Below are positions 33,331-42,582 of a DNA stretch of 64,000 nucleotides, in pieces; the first letter of the stretch is position 1; every line of letters starts with the position of its first letter. The notes below the pieces were generated by a model. It was not told the DNA's origin and made no database searches. It worked only from the letters and a program-made list of their open reading frames with translations. The position numbers and the translations under genes were made by a program. Source of the stretch: Pseudomonadota bacterium (lineage in GTDB: Bacteria > Pseudomonadota > Alphaproteobacteria > Rhizobiales > Beijerinckiaceae); the NCBI GenBank assembly GCA_023386155.1, contig JAEWKH010000025.1, positions 1-64,000 on the forward strand, written 5' to 3'.

Positions 33331-36300
33331 ATGCACCTCCTTCCGGTCACAGCGATTTCCCTCGACGAGGGCGGGGAGGCCACGGACCTCCAGCAGCCGC
33401 CGGGGGATATCGTCGTCCTCTCCTTCGCGGACAGTGACCTCGGCGCGCTGGCGGCGGCCCATCATTCGAGAGCAGGTGGAGCATCGCTCCGCCTCGCCTC
33501 CCTGCGCCGCCTGCGCCATCCTCTTTCCGTCGATCTCTACATCGAGAAGACCGCCGCAAGGGCGCGCTTCGTCCTCGTGCGCTGCCTCGGCGGCCTCGAT
33601 TACTGGCGCTATGGCATCGAGCACCTTTCACAGGCCTGCCGCTCCCACGGCATAAAGCTCGCGGTACTCCCCGGCGACGACCGGCCCGACCCGCGCCTCT
33701 CGGCTTACTCAACCGTTCCCCCGGCGCTCTGCGACGAGTTCGAGGCCTATTTCCAGGCGGGCGGCATCGACAACATGAGCCGCCTGCTCGCCCGGATCGG
33801 TGCCGAGATCGGCATGCATGATGCAGCCGTCGAGCCTCCGCGCATCGTGCCTCGCGCTTTCGGGTGGATGGTAGGGAGATATCCCATAGACGGACATTCC
33901 AATCATAGCCCTCATCCTGAGGAGCAGCCGTCAGGCTGCGTCTCGAAGGAGGATCCAGTGCGCTCTGGAACCTCCTTCGAGACGGTCGCTGCGCGACCTC
34001 CTCAGGATGAGGGCATTGATGTTTGGGCTGGTATCATTGCAGAACCCGAGGCGTTCCTTGCCCGCCTCCCAAGCGAACGCCCCCTCGCCTGTCTTCTCGT
34101 CTATCGCTCCGCCGTTCTCTCCGGCGACACGCAGGCCATCGAGGCATTGTCGGCGGCCCTCGCGCAACGCGGCATCGGCGCGCTCGTGCTTGCGGTCTCC
34201 AGCCTGAAGGACGCGGATGCGGTCGCCGTCGTCCGGCGCACGATCCAGGCGCGCCGTCCCGACATCATCGTGACGACGACCGCCTTCTCATCCCGCGACG
34301 ATGAGCGTTTCGTGCTCGACGAAGCCGATTGCCCGATCCTGCAGGCGATTCCCGTCGGCAGCGCCAAGGAGGCGTGGGAGGCCTCTCCGCGCGGGTTGTC
34401 CGCCGCCGATCTCGCCATGCAGATCGCCCTGCCCGAATTCGACGGCCGCATCGCCGCAGGTCCGCTCTCGTTCAAGGCGGAGGAGCCCGCCGATCCCACC
34501 CTCGCCTTCTCGCGTCGCGTGCAGGAACCGGACGCGGCGGGCATCGACGCGGTGGCCGACATCGCCGCCGCATGGGTCCGCCTTGCCCGTACGCCGCGCC
34601 ACGAGCGCCGGCTCGCGCTGGTCCTGTCCGATTATCCCGCTCGCGGCGGGCGGGCCGGATTTGCGGTCGGGCTCGATACGCCGGCGAGCGCCTGCGCGAT
34701 CCTCGACGGTCTCAAGGAGGCCGGGTACGCGGCCGAACGGCATGTGACGGCCGACGCGCTGATGCCGATGCTGACAGAAGGCGCGGCTTCGTTTGCCGTT
34801 CCCCTGAACGCCTACCGCACATGGCTCGACACGCTGCCGGCCGAGCAGCGCAATGCCATCGACGAACGCTGGGGCGAAGCTGAGAACGATCCTGCATGCG
34901 ATGAAGGCGCTTTCCGCTTCCGAGCGATCCGCGCCGGCAACGTCCTCGTCACGCTTCAGCCCGATCGCGGCCATGGCTTGGACCGCAAAGGTTTCTATCA
35001 CGATCCGGAATGCCCGCCGGGCCACGGCTATCTCGCCTTCTATCTCGGCCTTCGGGCTCTGGAGGACATCCACGCCCTCGTCCATCTCGGCACGCACGGC
35101 ACAACGGAATGGCTGCCCGGCAAGGCCGTGGCGCTGTCCGCGTCCTGCTGGCCGCGCCTCGCCATCGGGGCGGTGCCGGTGATCTATCCCTTCATCGTCG
35201 ATGATCCCGGCGAAGCCGCGCCGGCCAAGCGCCGCATCGGTGCCGTCACGATCGGCCATCTCACGCCGCAGACGGCGGAAGCGGGCCTGGACGGCGAGGC
35301 GAGCGCCTTGCGCGAACTGGTGGAGGAATTCTCCGCCGCCCAGGTGCTTCACCCCGGGCGGGCGGAACTCGTCGCGAGAGAGATCCTCGAGCGGGCCACG
35401 GCAAGCGGACTTGCATCAGCTTGCGGCGTCGAGGACGGCATGGCGATGGACGAGGCGCTGACGCGTCTCGACGCGCATCTCTGCGATCTCGGCGAGGTCA
35501 CGATCCGCGACGGGCTGCACGTCTTCGGCCACGCTCCGGCCGGTTTCGAGGCTTGCGGCACGGGCGAGCGCGAGGGATTGCTGAAGGCGCTCGACGGCCG
35601 CTTCGTCGTGCCCGGCCCGTCCGGCTCGCCCTCGCGCGGCCAGACCAACGTGCTGCCCACCGGCCGCAACCTCGCGACCCTGGACCCGCGTGCCATTCCC
35701 ACCCGCGCCGCCACGGAACTCGGGCAGCGCGCCGCGGCCGAAGTGGTGCGCCGCCACCTGCAGGAGGAAGGCGACTGGCCGCGCCGCATCGTGATGGACC
35801 TGTGGGCGTCTCCAACCCTGCGCTCCGGCGGCGAGGACATCGCCCATGCCCTCGCCCTCATGGGCGTGCGGCCGACCTGGGACCATGCCTCGGCCCGCGT
35901 GACCGGCTTCGAGATCGTGCCGCATCCGCTCCTGGACCGACCCCGCGCCGATGTGACCCTGCGCGTCTCCGGCGCGTTCCGCGACACGTTCCCGGACCAG
36001 ATCGCCTTCCTCGACCAGGCCGCCCGCGCGGTCGCCGCGCTCGACGAGGAGGACGAGTGGAACGAACTCGCCGCCGCGCGCCGACGCGGCGAAAACCTGT
36101 CGCGCGTCTTCGGCTCCGCGCCGGGCACCTACGGGGCGGGCGTGTCGGCCCAGGCGCTCGATGGCGAATGGGCGACGAGACGCGAACTGGGCCGCACCTA
36201 TCTCGACGGCACCTCCCACGCCTTCGGAGGCGGCGGCGAGGCGAAGCCCGACGCGAGCTTCCCGCAGCGTGTCGAGCGGGCCGAGGCCTTCGTGCATGTG

Positions 36301-36798
36301 AGCGACGTGGCCGAGCGCGATATCCTGGACGGGGATTCCGCCGCCGATGCCATCGGAGGCTTCGCGGCTGCGTCCGAGACGCTCGGCGCATCTCCGACGA
36401 TCTACAGCCTCGACACGAGCCGTCCGCAGCAGCCGAGGGCCCGCACCCTCGCGGAAGACGTCGACCGTCTCGTGCGCGGCCGCCTGACGAATCCGCGCTG
36501 GATCGCCGGCCAGCTGCGCCACGGCTGGCGTGGCGCGGCCGAGATCGCTCAAGGGGTCGATGCGCTCTTCGCCTTCGCGGCCGCCACGGACGCGGTCCCC
36601 TCGACGACCCTCGACCTCGTCTTCACGGCCCTGATGGCGGACCAGGCGACCTGGGACCGGATCGAAGCCGCTAATCCGGCCGCCGCCCAGGCCATCCGCG
36701 AGCGTCTTGCGGATGCGCGTCGCCGCGGCCTGTGGGCGAGCCGCCTCAATTCCGTTGCAGCCTTCTTCGACGATGGGCGAAAGGAGGCGGCCGAATGA
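33331..36798 (+). CDS. cobN: Cobaltochelatase large subunit CobN
   Basis: This 1155-aa, ATP-dependent chelatase subunit inserts cobalt into hydrogenobyrinic a,c-diamide together with CobS and CobT, which are not in the window. Recognisable parts are VLVRCLGGLDYWRYGIEHL, HGTTEWLPGKAVALS, DLWASPTLRSGGEDIAHALALMGVRP and LGRTYLDGTSHAFGGGGEA. Residues about 193-228 are encoded by a REP-like palindrome (33908-34014) in the variable linker after the N-terminal domain. The reading frame continues unbroken, so the protein may still work. Confidence 0.95.
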   Translation: MHLLPVTAISLDEGGEATDLQQPPGDIVVLSFADSDLGALAAAHHSRAGGASLRLASLRRLRHPLSVDLYIEKTAARARFVLVRCLGGLDYWRYGIEHLSQACRSHGIKLAVLPGDDRPDPRLSAYSTVPPALCDEFEAYFQAGGIDNMSRLLARIGAEIGMHDAAVEPPRIVPRAFGWMVGRYPIDGHSNHSPHPEEQPSGCVSKEDPVRSGTSFETVAARPPQDEGIDVWAGIIAEPEAFLARLPSERPLACLLVYRSAVLSGDTQAIEALSAALAQRGIGALVLAVSSLKDADAVAVVRRTIQARRPDIIVTTTAFSSRDDERFVLDEADCPILQAIPVGSAKEAWEASPRGLSAADLAMQIALPEFDGRIAAGPLSFKAEEPADPTLAFSRRVQEPDAAGIDAVADIAAAWVRLARTPRHERRLALVLSDYPARGGRAGFAVGLDTPASACAILDGLKEAGYAAERHVTADALMPMLTEGAASFAVPLNAYRTWLDTLPAEQRNAIDERWGEAENDPACDEGAFRFRAIRAGNVLVTLQPDRGHGLDRKGFYHDPECPPGHGYLAFYLGLRALEDIHALVHLGTHGTTEWLPGKAVALSASCWPRLAIGAVPVIYPFIVDDPGEAAPAKRRIGAVTIGHLTPQTAEAGLDGEASALRELVEEFSAAQVLHPGRAELVAREILERATASGLASACGVEDGMAMDEALTRLDAHLCDLGEVTIRDGLHVFGHAPAGFEACGTGEREGLLKALDGRFVVPGPSGSPSRGQTNVLPTGRNLATLDPRAIPTRAATELGQRAAAEVVRRHLQEEGDWPRRIVMDLWASPTLRSGGEDIAHALALMGVRPTWDHASARVTGFEIVPHPLLDRPRADVTLRVSGAFRDTFPDQIAFLDQAARAVAALDEEDEWNELAAARRRGENLSRVFGSAPGTYGAGVSAQALDGEWATRRELGRTYLDGTSHAFGGGGEAKPDASFPQRVERAEAFVHVSDVAERDILDGDSAADAIGGFAAASETLGASPTIYSLDTSRPQQPRARTLAEDVDRLVRGRLTNPRWIAGQLRHGWRGAAEIAQGVDALFAFAAATDAVPSTTLDLVFTALMADQATWDRIEAANPAAAQAIRERLADARRRGLWASRLNSVAAFFDDGRKEAAE
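33908..34014. repeat. REP-like palindromic element inserted in frame in cobN
   Basis: Perfect 15-bp outer arms GCCCTCATCCTGAGG (33908-33922) and CCTCAGGATGAGGGC (34000-34014) enclose two inner stems: CAGCC/GGCTG (33925-33938) and TCTCGAAGGAGG/CCTCCTTCGAGA (33941-33952 and 33971-33982). This is the widespread Rhizobiales intergenic repeat, normally found between genes; here it is translated. Confidence 0.9.
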
Positions 36799-38078
36799 GT
36801 GTGCAGCCTGTCAGCCAGCGCCGCCGCGGATGGTGCCCGGGCGTCCGCCGCCCCATGGCGACCGGCGACGGCCTGCTCGTGCGCCTGCACCCTTTCGCCG
36901 GCAGGCTCACGGCCGACCAGGCGCGCCGCGTCGCCGAAGCGGCACGCGCACACGGCAACGGCCATCTCGACATCACCGCCCGCGGCAACCTGCAGATCCG
37001 CGGCGTGAGCGACGAGACCTACCCCGAGCTTCTGTCTCTCCTTGAGCGCGAAGGTCTCACAGAGCCCGAAGGTGACGGCCCGAACCGGCTCACCGCCGTG
37101 TCGCCGCTAGCGGGCCTCGACCCGTGCGACCGCCTCGATGCCCTTGCCCTGGCCGAGGCGATCGAGAACGCCTGCGCCACTCTGGAAGGACTGCCCGCGA
37201 AACTCTTCGTCGCCGTCGACGGCGGAGGCTCCATGCCGCTCGACACCATCGGGGCCGATCTTCATCTTGTCGCGGGCGAGGATGCCGATGTCGTCTTCGG
37301 CATGTTCCCGGGTGAGATCGGTGCGGCTCCCCTCTCCGATACGCCGGAGGCAGTCCGTGCGATCCTCGCGGGCTTAGCGGAGATGCGGCGCACGGGACGA
37401 ACGGAGGCGCGGCGCCTTCGCGATCTCGAGCCGCGTCTCGTTCAGGAGCTGACCGCATCGGCGGCGCTCGAACCCGTTGCCGCCATGCCCCGGCGCAGAG
37501 CCGCACGACGGGCGGGCGTCATCGCGCTCGCGGGCAGCCATGCCGTTCTTCTCGCGCTTCCTTTCAGCCGCTGCGGCACCGGGCAGCTGTCACAGGCGGC
37601 TCAGTGGAGCGAGCGCTTCGGCACGGGCGAGATTCGCCTGTCCTTCACGCGCGGCATCCTGTTGCCGGGCATCGCGGACGCGGACGTGTCCACGCTGCTT
37701 GCGGAGGCCTCCCGGGCCGGTTTCATCACCGATGCCGACGATCCCCGGCTGTCGCTGATCGCCTGTCCGGGCAAACCGGATTGCGCCAGCGCTTCGACTC
37801 CATCCCCCGCGGACGCCCTGCGGATCGCCGCCGCCTGCAGCAATCTCGCCCGAAGCGCCATTCTTCACGTCTCCGGCTGCCCGAAAGGCTGCGCCCATCC
37901 AGGCGCGGCCGACCTGACGCTGGTGGGCCGCCCGGATGGCCGCTATGACGTCGTGCCTAACGGCTCCGCCCGCGACGTTTCCTCTCTTCACCTTTCCCTC
38001 GACGAGATTATGACCCGCTTATTGCCTGCAAAGACGCCTGCCGACCTGCGCCGCGCCTTCCCGGAGCGCAGCCGATGA
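36795..38078 (+). CDS. cobG: Precorrin-3B synthase (CobG)
   Basis: The protein has 427 aa from the ATG in the ATGA overlap with cobN. It resembles nitrite/sulphite reductases: RRRGWCPGVRRPM at the N-terminus, GHLDITARGNLQIRGV, and cysteines in LIACPGKPDCASA and HVSGCPKGCAHP that bind the [4Fe-4S] cluster. It oxidises precorrin-3A to precorrin-3B with oxygen, which marks the aerobic pathway. It overlaps cobH by ATGA at the other end. Confidence 0.93.
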   Translation: MSVQPVSQRRRGWCPGVRRPMATGDGLLVRLHPFAGRLTADQARRVAEAARAHGNGHLDITARGNLQIRGVSDETYPELLSLLEREGLTEPEGDGPNRLTAVSPLAGLDPCDRLDALALAEAIENACATLEGLPAKLFVAVDGGGSMPLDTIGADLHLVAGEDADVVFGMFPGEIGAAPLSDTPEAVRAILAGLAEMRRTGRTEARRLRDLEPRLVQELTASAALEPVAAMPRRRAARRAGVIALAGSHAVLLALPFSRCGTGQLSQAAQWSERFGTGEIRLSFTRGILLPGIADADVSTLLAEASRAGFITDADDPRLSLIACPGKPDCASASTPSPADALRIAAACSNLARSAILHVSGCPKGCAHPGAADLTLVGRPDGRYDVVPNGSARDVSSLHLSLDEIMTRLLPAKTPADLRRAFPERSR

Positions 38079-38704
38079 GCGAACGCGACTACATCCGCGA
38101 GGGCGCGGAGATCTATCGCCGCTCCTTCGCGATCATCCGCGCGGAGGCGGACCTGTCGCGGTTTTCCGGCACGGCGGAGCGCGTCGTCGTGCGCATGATC
38201 CACGCCTGCGGCATGACCGACCTGCCGCGCGATGTCGATCTGTCGGAGGATTTCGCGGAGAAGGCGGAAGCAGCCTTGAAGCGCGGCGCGCCGATCCTGT
38301 GCGATGCCAAGATGGTGGCGAACGGCATCACCCGCGCCCGGCTGCCGGCGAACAACGACGTGATCTGCACCCTCGACGACCCGCGCGTTCCGGCCTTGGC
38401 CACTGAGCTCGGGAACACGCGTTCCGCCGCCGCCATGGAACTGTGGCGCGAAAAGCTGGCTGGCGCCCTCGTGGTGGTCGGCAACGCGCCCACCGCCCTC
38501 TTCCGCCTTCTCGAAATGCTCGATGCCGGCGCGCCTAGGCCCGCCGCCGTGATCGGCATCCCGGTCGGCTTCATCGGCGCGGCGGAATCCAAGGAGGCGC
38601 TCGCCCGGGACGGGCGCGTGCCATATCTCGTCGTCCATGGACGACGCGGCGGCAGCGCCATGGCGGCCGCGGCCGTCAACGCCCTCGCGAACCCGGTCGA
38701 GTGA
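38075..38704 (+). CDS. cobH: Precorrin-8X methylmutase (CobH)
   Basis: The protein has 209 aa, the full family length, and moves the C11 methyl to C12 to give hydrogenobyrinate. Typical segments are RSFAIIRAEADL, RVVVRMIHACGMTDLPRD with the catalytic histidine, GAPILCDAKMVANGI and AAVIGIPVGFIGAAESKEAL. The start is the ATGA overlap with cobG. Confidence 0.95.
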   Translation: MSERDYIREGAEIYRRSFAIIRAEADLSRFSGTAERVVVRMIHACGMTDLPRDVDLSEDFAEKAEAALKRGAPILCDAKMVANGITRARLPANNDVICTLDDPRVPALATELGNTRSAAAMELWREKLAGALVVVGNAPTALFRLLEMLDAGAPRPAAVIGIPVGFIGAAESKEALARDGRVPYLVVHGRRGGSAMAAAAVNALANPVE

Positions 38705-38708
38705 ACCG

Positions 38709-39452
38709 ATGACGACGCAGGATCCCATCCGCCTCTTCGGCCTGGGCCTCGGCCCCGGCAATCCGGATTACATGACCGTGCGCGCCCGCAAGGTGCTGGA
38801 GACGGCCGACCGGCTCGTCCATTTCTGCAAGCGCGGACGGCGCGGCAACGCGCGGACCATCGCGGACGCCATCGTCGGCGCCAATCCGGAGCGGGAGATC
38901 GCCCTCGCCTATCCGGTGACGACCGAGATTCCCGCCGATCATCCGGATTACGCGGCGGCCCTCAATCCGTTCTACGAGGCGGCGGCAGCAACGCTGCTCG
39001 CGGAGGTCGAGGCGGGGCGCACCATCGCGGTCCTCTGCGAGGGCGACCCCTTCTTCTATGGCTCCTTCATGCACCTCTGGTGGCGCCTGAAGAACCGCAT
39101 CCCAATCGAAGTCGTACCGGCCGTCACGGCCATGTCGGGAGCCTGGACCCGCGCTGGAGCGCCGATCACCTGGGGCGACGACGTGCTCACCGTCGTGCCC
39201 GGCACGCTGCCCGAGGCGGAGCTGACACGCCGTCTCTCCGGCACCGATGCCGCCGTGGTGATGAAGCTCGGAAGCCATCTACCGAAGGTGCGCGCCGTGC
39301 TCAAAGCCACCGGCCTTTTCGAGCGCGCCATCTATGTGGAGCGGGCGACCATGGCGGAGGAAAGGATCTTTCCGCTGCCCGACCTCCCTGAGGATTTCGA
39401 CGCGCCGTATTTCTCGCTCATCATCGTGCCGGGCCAAGGGAGGCGCGTATGA
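38709..39452 (+). CDS. cobI: Precorrin-2 C20-methyltransferase (CobI)
   Basis: The protein has 247 aa and is an SAM-dependent class III (tetrapyrrole) methyltransferase. The N-terminal glycine loop GLGLGPGNPDYMTVRA, AVLCEGDPFFYGSFMHLWWRL and VPAVTAMSGAWTRAGAPI are conserved. It methylates C20 of precorrin-2. The start is ATG 38709, four bases after cobH; the longer frame from 38637 overlaps cobH. cobJ starts in its ATGA. Confidence 0.94.
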   Translation: MTTQDPIRLFGLGLGPGNPDYMTVRARKVLETADRLVHFCKRGRRGNARTIADAIVGANPEREIALAYPVTTEIPADHPDYAAALNPFYEAAAATLLAEVEAGRTIAVLCEGDPFFYGSFMHLWWRLKNRIPIEVVPAVTAMSGAWTRAGAPITWGDDVLTVVPGTLPEAELTRRLSGTDAAVVMKLGSHLPKVRAVLKATGLFERAIYVERATMAEERIFPLPDLPEDFDAPYFSLIIVPGQGRRV

Positions 39453-40213
39453 CGGGCCTTCTCACCATCGTCGGCCTCGGCCCCGGCGATCCGCGCTACC
39501 TGACGCCTGCCGCCTCCGAAGCGCTCGCCTCCGCGACCGATATCGTCGGATACGGCCCCTACGTGGACCGTGTGCCGGAGAGGCCCGGCCTGCGGCGGCA
39601 TGCCTCCGACAACCGCGTCGAGCTCGACCGCGCCCGCTTCGCGCTCGACCTCGCCGCGAAGGGCGCCCGCGTCGCCGTAGTCTCCGGCGGAGATCCCGGC
39701 GTGTTCGCCATGGCGGCGGCGGTGTTCGAGGCGGTGGAGAATGGCGATGCATCGTGGCGCAGCCTCGACATCCGCGTGGAGCCCGGCATCACCGCGATGC
39801 TCGCCGCGGCGGCCCGCGTCGGCGCGCCGCTCGGCGGCGATTTCTGCGCCATGTCCCTCTCGGACAACTTGAAGCCCTGGGAGGTTGTCGCAGCACGCCT
39901 GAGAGCCGCCATCGCGGCCGATTTCGTCGTGGCGCTCTACAACCCGATCTCGTCCGCCCGGTCCTGGCAGCTCGGCGAGGCGTTCAAGATCGTTGCCGGG
40001 ATACGCGGCCCCGACACGCCCATCATCCTCGCCCGCGCCGTGGGGCGTCCCGACGAGCGGATCAGGATCCTGCCGCTTTCCGAAGTGGATTCCTCCATGG
40101 CCGACATGTCCACCATCGTGATCATCGGGGCTTCCACCACACGGCTGATCGAACGTCCCGAGGGCGAAGAACCGTACGTCTACACGCCGCGCTTCTACGG
40201 GGTGCGTCCGTGA
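39449..40213 (+). CDS. cobJ: Precorrin-3B C17-methyltransferase (CobJ)
   Basis: The protein has 254 aa. It shows the methyltransferase fold GLGPGDPRYLTPAA, DIVGYGPYVDRVPERPG, VAVVSGGDPGVFAMAAAVFE, EPGITAMLAAAARVGAPLGGDFCAMSLSDNLKPW and ALYNPISSARSWQL, all diagnostic of CobJ, the ring-contracting enzyme. The last 19 bases overlap the end of cobK on the other strand. It is the last gene of the co-directional run behind the riboswitch. Confidence 0.95.
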   Translation: MTGLLTIVGLGPGDPRYLTPAASEALASATDIVGYGPYVDRVPERPGLRRHASDNRVELDRARFALDLAAKGARVAVVSGGDPGVFAMAAAVFEAVENGDASWRSLDIRVEPGITAMLAAAARVGAPLGGDFCAMSLSDNLKPWEVVAARLRAAIAADFVVALYNPISSARSWQLGEAFKIVAGIRGPDTPIILARAVGRPDERIRILPLSEVDSSMADMSTIVIIGASTTRLIERPEGEEPYVYTPRFYGVRP

Positions 40214-40947
40214 CGTTTCTCCAGCCAAGCGAGCGCCGCATCGGCACTGGCGACCTCTTCGATGCCGGCAGGCTTCTCCGGTCGCGTCACGACGATCACC
40301 GGAAGCCTAAGAGACCGCGCCGCCGCGATCTTCGGATAGGTCGCCGCGCCGCCGGAATTCTTCGTCACCACCACGTCGACGTGCTCACGTTCCATCAGCA
40401 TACGCTCGGCCGTCTCGTCGAAGGGCGCGCGATCCTGGATGGCGACGACGTTCGGGACCGGCAGCGCATCGCCGATGGGTTCGATGGTGCGCACGAGATA
40501 GGTGTGCTGCGGCGCGGCCGCGAACGGCGCAAGTTCGAGGCGGCCTACGGTGAGGAAGACGCGGCGCGGCTCCGTCCCGAGCGCCTCGACGGCGGCTTCC
40601 ATCGATGGGACCTCGATCCAGCGATCACCCTCCCGCGCGGCCCATGTGGGGCGGCGCAGGGCGAGCAGCGGCACGCGAACCTGCGCACAGGCCTCCGCGG
40701 CGTTGCGGGACATCACGGCCGCGAAGGGATGGGTCGCGTCGATCACGGCCTCGATCCCCTCCGCTTCCAGGAAGCGGACGAGCCCCGCCACGCCGCCGAA
40801 GCCGCCGATGCGGGTCGGGATCGGCAGGGGTCGCGGATCGCTGGTGCGGCCGGCCATGGACAGGAGCGGGCTGACATCGGACCGGCCCGCAAGCCGCGCC
40901 GCGAGCGCGGAGGCCTCCGTGGTGCCGCCCAGAATGAGGATGCGCAT
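40195..40947 (-). CDS. cobK: Precorrin-6A reductase (CobK)
   Basis: The protein has 250 aa from ATG 40947, which has AGGAG at good distance; the longer frame from 41022 overlaps cobL. NADPH-dependent: RILILGGTTEASALAARL, DATHPFAAVMSRNAAEACA, VFLTVGRLELAPF and VDVVVTKNSGGAATYPKI are family signatures. It is antisense within an otherwise plus-strand series, converging on cobJ and diverging from cobL with 37 bases between. Confidence 0.94.
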   Translation of the reverse strand: MRILILGGTTEASALAARLAGRSDVSPLLSMAGRTSDPRPLPIPTRIGGFGGVAGLVRFLEAEGIEAVIDATHPFAAVMSRNAAEACAQVRVPLLALRRPTWAAREGDRWIEVPSMEAAVEALGTEPRRVFLTVGRLELAPFAAAPQHTYLVRTIEPIGDALPVPNVVAIQDRAPFDETAERMLMEREHVDVVVTKNSGGAATYPKIAAARSLRLPVIVVTRPEKPAGIEEVASADAALAWLEKRHGRTP

Positions 40948-40984
40948 GAACTCCTTTTCCTCGAATTCTGAGCGGGAGTCGAGC

Positions 40985-42199
40985 ATGGCGGCGAACCATC
41001 CCTGGCTCACCGTCATCGGCATCGGCGAGGATGGGCGCGCGGGCCTCTCCCCGGCGGCTCAGGCCGCGCTCGACCGGGCCGAGTTCGTCATCGGCGGCGC
41101 CCGCCATCTCGCCCTTGCCGCCCCTCTTGCCGCAGAGACACTGACGTGGCCGAGCCCCTTTGCGGATGGCTACTCGCTGATCCTCGCCCGCCGGGGCCGG
41201 CCGACCTGCGTCCTCGCGACCGGAGACCCGTTCCATTACGGCATCGGGGCGGAACTGGCACGCCGCGTCCCGGCTGAGGAAATGACCTGCTTTCCGCAGG
41301 CATCCGCCTTCAGCCTTGCGGCTTCGCGCCTCGGCTGGTCGCTCTCGGATTGCGACTGCGTGAGCCTGCACGGCCGCGCGCTGGAGCGGATCGTTCCCTA
41401 TCTTCAACCGGGCGCCCGCATCCTCGCCCTGTCATGGGACGGATCGACGCCGGGCAGGCTCGCCGACCTCCTGAAGGCACGCGGCTTCGATGCTTCGACG
41501 ATCACCGTGTGCGAGGCCATGGGCGGCCCGCGCGAGCGCATCCGCCACGCCGTCGCTGCCGACTTCGCCGTCACCGGGATCGACGCGCTCAACACGGTCG
41601 CCATCGAGGTCGTGGCAGCGAAGGATGCGCGCATCGTCACCCTCGCGCCGGGCCTGCCCGATGCGTTTTTCGAGAACGACGGCCAGCTCACGAAGGCGGA
41701 GATCCGCGCCCTGACCCTCGCGGCCCTCGCACCCCGGGCCGGCGAAGTGTTGTGGGACATCGGCCTGGGCGCGGGCTCCATCGGAATCGAATGGTGCCTG
41801 CGCCATCCGCGCAACCGCTGCATCGGGATCGAGGAGCGTCCCGACCGCGCCGAGCGCGCACGCCGCAATGCGCTCGACCTCGGCGCGACCGCGCTCGACA
41901 TCCGCATCGGGCGCGCGCCGGAAGCATTGGCCGGCCTTCCCGCGCCGGATGCCGTCTTCATCGGCGGTGGAGCGTCGGAACCCGGCGTGTTCAATGCTGC
42001 CTGGGCTGCGCTGAAATCCGGCGGGCGTCTCGTCGTCAATGCCGTCACGCTGGAAACCGAAACCCTGCTCGGCGCGCTTTACGCGGAGCATGGCGGCATG
42101 CTCCGGCGCCTCGCGGTCTCGCGCCTCGAACCCGTCGGCGGCATGCACGGCTGGCGCGCCGCCATGCCGGTCACGCAATGGGTGGTGACGAAGCCATGA
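40985..42199 (+). CDS. cobL: Precorrin-6Y C5,15-methyltransferase (decarboxylating) CobL
   Basis: The protein has 404 aa and is a fusion of a CbiE-type methyltransferase (TVIGIGEDGRAGLSPAAQAAL to about residue 200) and a CbiT-type Rossmann methyltransferase (LWDIGLGAGSIGIEWCLRHP, CIGIEERPDRAERARRNA, APDAVFIGGGASEPGVF). It methylates C5 and C15 and removes the C12 acetate carboxyl. The start at ATG 40985 is chosen because upstream codons overlap cobK. The end overlaps cobE by ATGA. Confidence 0.94.
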   Translation: MAANHPWLTVIGIGEDGRAGLSPAAQAALDRAEFVIGGARHLALAAPLAAETLTWPSPFADGYSLILARRGRPTCVLATGDPFHYGIGAELARRVPAEEMTCFPQASAFSLAASRLGWSLSDCDCVSLHGRALERIVPYLQPGARILALSWDGSTPGRLADLLKARGFDASTITVCEAMGGPRERIRHAVAADFAVTGIDALNTVAIEVVAAKDARIVTLAPGLPDAFFENDGQLTKAEIRALTLAALAPRAGEVLWDIGLGAGSIGIEWCLRHPRNRCIGIEERPDRAERARRNALDLGATALDIRIGRAPEALAGLPAPDAVFIGGGASEPGVFNAAWAALKSGGRLVVNAVTLETETLLGALYAEHGGMLRRLAVSRLEPVGGMHGWRAAMPVTQWVVTKP

Positions 42200-42582
42200 T
42201 CGTGGCGGGTGTCGGATTCAGGCGAAGCGTTCCCGCCGATGAGATCGTGGCTCTCGTGGAGGAGGCTCTCGAACGTGCTGCGCTCACGCGCGGTGCGTTG
42301 CGAAAGCTCGCGACGATAGCCTCTCTCGCGGCGCTTCCTGCTTTTGTCGAAGCCGCCCGCCGACTTTCGGTTGACGCGATAGCCGTCGAGGAGCATGCCC
42401 TGTCGGCCGCGGCACCGCGAGTCCGCACGCACTCGGCCCGTTCCCTCGCGGCGCATGGGGTCGGATCGGTTGCGGAAGCGGCGGCGCTCGCAGCCGCCGG
42501 GCCTCAGGCCGAACTCATCCTCGAACGCATCGCGTCACCTTCCGCGACCTGCGCCCTCGCGCTCCTGGAGATTGCCCCATGA
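42196..42582 (+). CDS. cobE: CobE (CbiG C-terminal-like) protein
   Basis: The protein has 128 aa and corresponds to the C-terminal domain of Cbi[48 protein letters not shown], then a glycine/alanine end. CobE is required in aerobic producers, probably for corrinoid intermediate handling. It is locked between cobL and cobM by two ATGA overlaps. Confidence 0.88.
   Translation: MIVAGVGFRRSVPADEIVALVEEALERAALTRGALRKLATIASLAALPAFVEAARRLSVDAIAVEEHALSAAAPRVRTHSARSLAAHGVGSVAEAAALAAAGPQAELILERIASPSATCALALLEIAP

Noticed and set aside
39334..40971. 545-codon plus-strand frame
   Set aside because: Out-of-frame shadow of cobJ and antisense of cobK, both clearly real.
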